From positions 1 to 19,181 of the forward strand of contig CAIYOB010001405.1 in the NCBI GenBank assembly GCA_903927685.1: 19,181 nt of DNA. Reading direction: 5' to 3'. The DNA comes from an uncultured Planctomycetaceae bacterium. Its GTDB lineage: Bacteria > Planctomycetota > Planctomycetia > Pirellulales > Pirellulaceae. The position numbers and the translations under genes are program-made. The notes under the pieces were generated by a model. That model made no database searches. It was given only the letters and a program-made list of their open reading frames with translations, and was not told where the DNA came from. This document shows positions 15,482-19,181 of this stretch, piece by piece; within the stretch, counting starts at the first letter, position 1; each line of letters opens with the position of its first letter.

Positions 15482-16603
15482 ATGTTTAGCTTCGAGTTGC
15501 GGCACACCGACCCGCGCTGCAGCGCTCGACGGGGTTCGTTCTTGACGCCTCACGGGGTCGTGGAAACGCCCGCCTTCATGCCCGTCGGGACGGCGGCGAC
15601 TATTAAGGGATTGACGGTCGATTTGATTCGTGGGACGGGCACCGGGATCCTGCTGGCCAACACGTACCACTTGGCCCTGCGTCCGGGCGAGACGGTGGTG
15701 CGCGACCTGGGCGGCCTGCATCGCTTCATGGGCTGGGACGGCCCCATCCTGACCGACAGCGGCGGATTCCAGCTGTTCAGCCTGGCCAAGATCACCCGCG
15801 TCAACGAGTCCGGCGCGACCTTTCGTTCGCATATCGACGGCCGCCTGCTGGAGTTGAGTCCGGAGCGGGCGGTGGAAATCCAGGAGGCGCTGGGCAGTGA
15901 TGTGGCGATGGTCTTGGACCATGTCGTCGCGCTGCCCTGTGAACCGGATGTTGTCCGGGATGCTTGCGAACGGTCGATCCGTTGGGCAGGGCGTTGTCAG
16001 GCGGCCGCTCGGCGGAGCGATCAGGCGTTGTTTGCGATCGTTCAAGGCGGCCTGGACCTCGACCTGCGAGTCGAATGTGCACGGCGACTGGTCGCCTGTG
16101 GGTTTCCCGGCTATGCCATCGGTGGCTTGAGCGTGGGCGAACCGCCGGAACAGATGTATCGTGCGTTGGACGCCACCTGCCCCGAGCTGCCACCGGATCG
16201 TCCCCGCTACCTGATGGGGGTCGGTACACCGCAGGACTTGCTCGAGGGCATCCGCCGGGGCGTGGACATGTTCGACTGTGTGCTACCCACACGGAATGGC
16301 CGTAACGCTCTGGCATTTAACGAGTTCGGACCGCTCAAGTTGCGAAACTTGAAGCATCAGCTCGACGACCGCCCGCTGGATCCGCACTGCCCCTGCCCCG
16401 CGTGCCGTCACAGTCGCGGTTACCTGCGGCACCTGTTCATGGCCCGTGAGATGTTGGGTCCCATCCTGCTGTCGGCCCACAATATTACCTACTATCAACG
16501 GCTGATGGCGGAAGCGCGAGCGGCCATCGAGGCGGGGAGATTCTGCGAGTTTCATGAGGCAAAACTCGCCCGCTGGCAGTCAGGACAGGCAGAAGAAGGC
16601 TGA
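15482..16603 (+). CDS. tgt: tRNA-guanine(34) transglycosylase
   Basis: Tgt exchanges G34 of tRNAs with GUN anticodons (Asp, Asn, His, Tyr) for preQ1, the first tRNA-bound step of queuosine synthesis, in the cytoplasm. The 373-residue protein is of normal length. It has the general-acid/base Asp D92 in TDSGGFQ (91-97), the QGG motif (188-190), GGLSVGE (214-220), nucleophile D265 in [12 protein letters not shown], and the zinc site C303-x-C305-x2-C308 with H333. All catalytic and metal residues are present. The ATG at 15482 is preferred because [10 protein letters not shown] matches the family N-terminus; a GTG at 15467 would add five residues. The Shine-Dalgarno site is weak (GGGGTGG, 11 nt upstream). 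The downstream yajC and secDF genes repeat the common tgt-yajC-secD-secF order. Confidence 0.96.
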   Translation: MFSFELRHTDPRCSARRGSFLTPHGVVETPAFMPVGTAATIKGLTVDLIRGTGTGILLANTYHLALRPGETVVRDLGGLHRFMGWDGPILTDSGGFQLFSLAKITRVNESGATFRSHIDGRLLELSPERAVEIQEALGSDVAMVLDHVVALPCEPDVVRDACERSIRWAGRCQAAARRSDQALFAIVQGGLDLDLRVECARRLVACGFPGYAIGGLSVGEPPEQMYRALDATCPELPPDRPRYLMGVGTPQDLLEGIRRGVDMFDCVLPTRNGRNALAFNEFGPLKLRNLKHQLDDRPLDPHCPCPACRHSRGYLRHLFMAREMLGPILLSAHNITYYQRLMAEARAAIEAGRFCEFHEAKLARWQSGQAEEG

Positions 16604-16632
16604 CAAGATCGGTGCCGGTTCGCTAGCTGCTC

Positions 16633-16661
16633 TTGCCCGTCGCGACGCAACCCCTTATCAT
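16633..16661 (+). promoter_or_regulatory. Promoter of yajC-secDF
   Basis: TTGCCC (16633-16638), an exact 17-bp spacer, then TATCAT (16656-16661, five of six to consensus). Start at about 16668 would give a leader of about 23 nt to the yajC ATG. It lets the Sec genes be transcribed independently of tgt. Confidence 0.6.
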
Positions 16662-16690
16662 ACTCGGCTTAATTTACACCAGAACCCCGC

Positions 16691-17044
16691 ATGCCCAACG
16701 GTCTGACCATCATGGAATCACTTGTCCTCGTCGCTGCCGAGGGGCCTGACATCTTCAGCCTGTTAATGCCGATCTTGATGATCGGCGTGCTGTTCTACCT
16801 GTTGATTGTCCGGCCGGAGAAACGCAAACAGGCGGACGTTGCCCAGATGCAGGCGAATCTGAAAAAGAACGATCACGTCGTCACGGCGGGGGGCATCTTG
16901 GGTGTCGTTGTCAACGCATCGCAGGGGTCCGGCGAAGTCACCTTGCGGGTCGACGACAACACACGGATCCGGGTCCTGCGGAGTTCGATTCTGCGCGTGG
17001 TCTCGGCCGACAAGCCGTGGGAAGAGGAGAAGAAAGACGTCTGA
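16691..17044 (+). CDS. yajC: Sec translocase accessory subunit YajC
   Basis: YajC is a small inner-membrane protein that associates with SecDF and SecYEG. The 117-residue protein has one membrane helix (about 21-40, DIFSLLMPILMIGVLFYLLIV) followed at once by the family RPEKRK motif, then NLKKNDHVVTAGGILGVV, the most conserved YajC segment, and a charged tail (WEEEKK). Length and order are as expected. The start at 16691 has no clear Shine-Dalgarno site; Met8 is an alternative. It precedes secDF by 159 bp. Confidence 0.95.
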   Translation: MPNGLTIMESLVLVAAEGPDIFSLLMPILMIGVLFYLLIVRPEKRKQADVAQMQANLKKNDHVVTAGGILGVVVNASQGSGEVTLRVDDNTRIRVLRSSILRVVSADKPWEEEKKDV

Positions 17045-17049
17045 CGCGG

Positions 17050-17065
17050 GGCGGCACTGGCCGCC
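17050..17065 (+). terminator. Small hairpin after yajC, weak terminator or attenuator
   Basis: GGCGGC (17050-17055) pairs with GCCGCC (17060-17065) around ACTG, followed by GTTTCC. The T-run is too short for an efficient terminator. The rest of the yajC-secDF gap (17066-17203) shows no convincing promoter, so it may only reduce read-through or protect the yajC mRNA. Confidence 0.25.
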
Positions 17066-17203
17066 GTTTCCGTGCCGGCGTGGCCCGGATTCGAGCGAGA
17101 CGGCGCACTGTTGCATCGGCCGCGAGGCGCGGATTTCCGCCGGTGGCTAACTCCGGCAAGCGATCAGGTTTATACAGTTACTGGGGATCAGGAAGTTCCT
17201 GTC

Positions 17204-19181
17204 ATGTCGTTAGATTTCGTTTCGAGTGTTGTGGTTGGGCAATCGTGGTACGAATCGACGGAATTGCTCACGCTGCTCAAGCTGTTGATCGCCATCCCCT
17301 TGCCGATCTTCCTGGGCACTTGGCTGGCCAAGTCGTTGCGTTTGCGGGACTTGGGCTGGAAGCTGTCGCTGATTCTATTCACGCTGGCCGTGGGCGGCGT
17401 GTTTCTCGTCAGTTATCCGCTGAAGTTGGGGGTGGACCTCAAGGGCGGTGTGATCCTGGTCTACGAGGTCGACCGCGAAGCGCGGCAGGCCGAGGCCGCG
17501 GCCGCACAGGCTCCCAGTCAGATCGATTGGGGGCACCTGTTGCAGCGGCTGACCGACCGCATCAACCCGTCGGGCACCAAGGAAATCGTCGTCCGGCGAT
17601 ACGGCGAGTGGCAGGTTGAGATCATCATCCCCGACGTGGACACCAACGAGGTCGAGCGGATCAAGAAGCTGATCAGCACCGCCGGCTCGCTGCAATTCCG
17701 CATCGTCGCCAATTCCGTACAGCACGGGGAGGTGATTCAAGCCGCCACCCAGCAGGCGGAAGACCCGGCCAAACGCCGTTCAAAATACGTCCTGCAAGGT
17801 GGCAAGCAGGTCGGCTACTGGGCTCGCGTCGGACGCGAGGTCAACGAGGGCCGAGGCGGTATTCGGCCGTTGAAGGTGAACGTGGCGACCTACACGATTC
17901 GCAACGCGGCGACGGGCGAACTGATTCAACTGCCCCCGACACTGCAAATGGATCAGGAAAACGCCTTCGAGCAATGGCTGAAGGACCAGGGAATCCAGGA
18001 CATCGACGTGCTGATGTTCTCCGGCGACGAATACAATGTCACCGGCGAGAATTTGGGCTCGGTCAGCCGCGGTTCCGATGAAGTGGCCCGCCCCTGCGTG
18101 CTGTTCAACATGAAGACCTCCGGGGCCGGCCTGATGGGCGGGCTGACCGGCGACAATCTGCCGGACGAGCAGCGCGGCCAATATTCGCTGTTGGGAATCA
18201 TGCTGGACGACACCCTGTTGTCCGCGCCGCGCGTGAGGAGCACGATCACCGACAGCGGCCGCATCACGGGCCAGTTCACCCAGGAGGAAGTCGACTTCCT
18301 GGTGGGCATCTTGCAAGCTGGCAGCCTGCCGGCGGCCCTGAAAAAGGTTCCGATCGCGGAAAACACGATCGGGGCCATCGCTGGCGAAGAGATGATTCGC
18401 CGCGGCAAGCTGGCGGCTGGCTTGGCACTGGCTTCGACGTTTGTGTTCATGATCCTGTGGTACCGCTTCTCCGGGGTCGTCGCCAGCTTTGCCCTGGCAA
18501 TCAACCTGCTGTTGACGCTGGCGGTAATGAAACTGCTCGGAGCGCCGCTGACCTTGCCCGGCTTGGCCGGTCTGGTGCTGAGCGTCGGGATGGCGGTCGA
18601 TGCCAACGTGCTGGTTTACGAGCGCATGCGGGAAGAGTTGGAACGGGGAGCCGCGCTGCGAATGGCGATTCGCAACGGGTTCGACCGGGCCACCGTCACG
18701 ATTATCGACTCGAACTTGACGACGTTGATTACGGCCCTGGTGATGTACGTCATCGGCACCGACCAAATCCGCGGCTTTGCCATCACCCTGACCCTGGGGA
18801 TCGTGATCAGCATGTACACCGCCGTGTTCTGTACGCGGGTGGTGTTCGACATCTGGGACCGTAAGCGGCTGATCTCGACGTTGCGGATGACCAAGCTGTT
18901 CGGCGTCACCAACGTCAATTTCCTGGGCCAGAAGTACATCGCGTTGGCGGCCTCGGGGGTGTTTATCATCGCCGGCCTGGTGGCGGTGGGCGTGCGGGGC
19001 AAGCAGATCTTCGACATCGATTTCCTGGGCGGCACGTCGGTCACGATGATCCTGAAGGACACGGCCGAGGAACGCGATATCCGCAGCAAGCTGGAGGAGA
19101 AATTCGCCGGCATGCGTGTCGAAGGTTCGACGGTCCAGTACTCGGTGAACCGCGTCGACGTGGAAGGCCAGAAAGAACGCA
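17204..19181 (+). CDS. secDF: Fused protein-export membrane protein SecDF, 3' partial
   Basis: SecDF uses the proton gradient to pull exported proteins across the membrane after SecA. The frame runs from the ATG at 17204 to the window end (659 codons). Two N-terminal membrane helices (about 22-42 and 52-71) precede the SecD signature GVDLKGGVILVYEVD (76-90); most SecD proteins have one. The periplasmic P1 domain spans about 90-395 and includes LLSAPRV (338-344) and FLVGILQAGSLPA (365-377). The SecD membrane domain follows, with MAVDANVLVYERMREEL (463-479), whose D466 is the proton-pathway Asp. The chain then continues without a stop into SecF (NFLGQKY at 572-578, DIDFLGGTSV at 604-613), so SecD and SecF are one polypeptide. 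AGGAAG about 9 nt upstream is the likely ribosome site. Confidence 0.96.
   Translation, partial: MSLDFVSSVVVGQSWYESTELLTLLKLLIAIPLPIFLGTWLAKSLRLRDLGWKLSLILFTLAVGGVFLVSYPLKLGVDLKGGVILVYEVDREARQAEAAAAQAPSQIDWGHLLQRLTDRINPSGTKEIVVRRYGEWQVEIIIPDVDTNEVERIKKLISTAGSLQFRIVANSVQHGEVIQAATQQAEDPAKRRSKYVLQGGKQVGYWARVGREVNEGRGGIRPLKVNVATYTIRNAATGELIQLPPTLQMDQENAFEQWLKDQGIQDIDVLMFSGDEYNVTGENLGSVSRGSDEVARPCVLFNMKTSGAGLMGGLTGDNLPDEQRGQYSLLGIMLDDTLLSAPRVRSTITDSGRITGQFTQEEVDFLVGILQAGSLPAALKKVPIAENTIGAIAGEEMIRRGKLAAGLALASTFVFMILWYRFSGVVASFALAINLLLTLAVMKLLGAPLTLPGLAGLVLSVGMAVDANVLVYERMREELERGAALRMAIRNGFDRATVTIIDSNLTTLITALVMYVIGTDQIRGFAITLTLGIVISMYTAVFCTRVVFDIWDRKRLISTLRMTKLFGVTNVNFLGQKYIALAASGVFIIAGLVAVGVRGKQIFDIDFLGGTSVTMILKDTAEERDIRSKLEEKFAGMRVEGSTVQYSVNRVDVEGQKER

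Noticed and set aside
14306..16045. A 579-codon minus-strand open frame
   Set aside because: It is antisense to two well-supported genes (TPR/alpha-CTD protein and tgt) and has no recognisable motifs.

Overview
The window is GC-rich bacterial chromosome, most likely from a planctomycete of the Pirellulales type. This rests on content and is an inference: two exported proteins share a planctomycete-style helical module (KGVPMLALG ... AWWD), a ThuA-like exported protein is present, a Gly/Ala/Tyr-rich Sec-exported protein is present, and a TPR protein carries RNA polymerase alpha-CTD-like domains. No phage, CRISPR or complete insertion sequence was seen.

Layout. 1-3.7 kb: two convergent paralogous exported helical-repeat proteins, the first cut by the window edge. 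3.8-4.8 kb (minus): an Rpn/PD-(D/E)XK 'transposase-like' gene broken by an in-frame amber stop. 4.8-5.3 kb: a spacer holding what looks like the orphaned start of a secreted-protein gene. 5.3-8.3 kb (minus): a two-component pair, a membrane histidine kinase and a sigma-54-dependent NtrC-type regulator with overlapping reading frames. 8.5-11.1 kb (plus): selenophosphate synthetase SelD, with a Cys-rich N-terminal extension and continuous in frame with an AhpD-like CxxC domain, followed 11 bp later by a ThuA-like exported protein. 11.1-11.3 kb: a bidirectional terminator and tRNA-Asp(GTC) with its own promoter. 11.3-12.2 kb (minus): a membrane-anchored TPR protein. 12.6-13.7 kb (plus): a low-complexity exported protein. 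13.9 kb: tRNA-Thr(CGT). 14.1-19.2 kb (plus): a TPR protein with two alpha-CTD-like domains, then tgt, yajC and a fused secDF that runs off the window.

How the parts work together. tgt-yajC-secD-secF is a conserved bacterial neighbourhood (tRNA queuosine modification beside the Sec translocase accessory genes). Here yajC has a good promoter of its own, so the Sec genes can be expressed apart from tgt. The tRNA-Asp(GTC) in the window belongs to the tRNA class that Tgt modifies. The kinase and regulator very probably form one phosphorelay; their target is not visible here. SelD and the AhpD-like domain suggest selenium use coupled to thiol redox chemistry, but no tRNA-Sec, SelA or SelB lies in the window.

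The most unusual items are the SelD-AhpD continuous frame with a terminator-like hairpin in its linker, the TPR-(alpha-CTD)x2 protein flanked on both sides by short tandem repeats, and the orphan signal-peptide start that runs antisense into the regulator gene.
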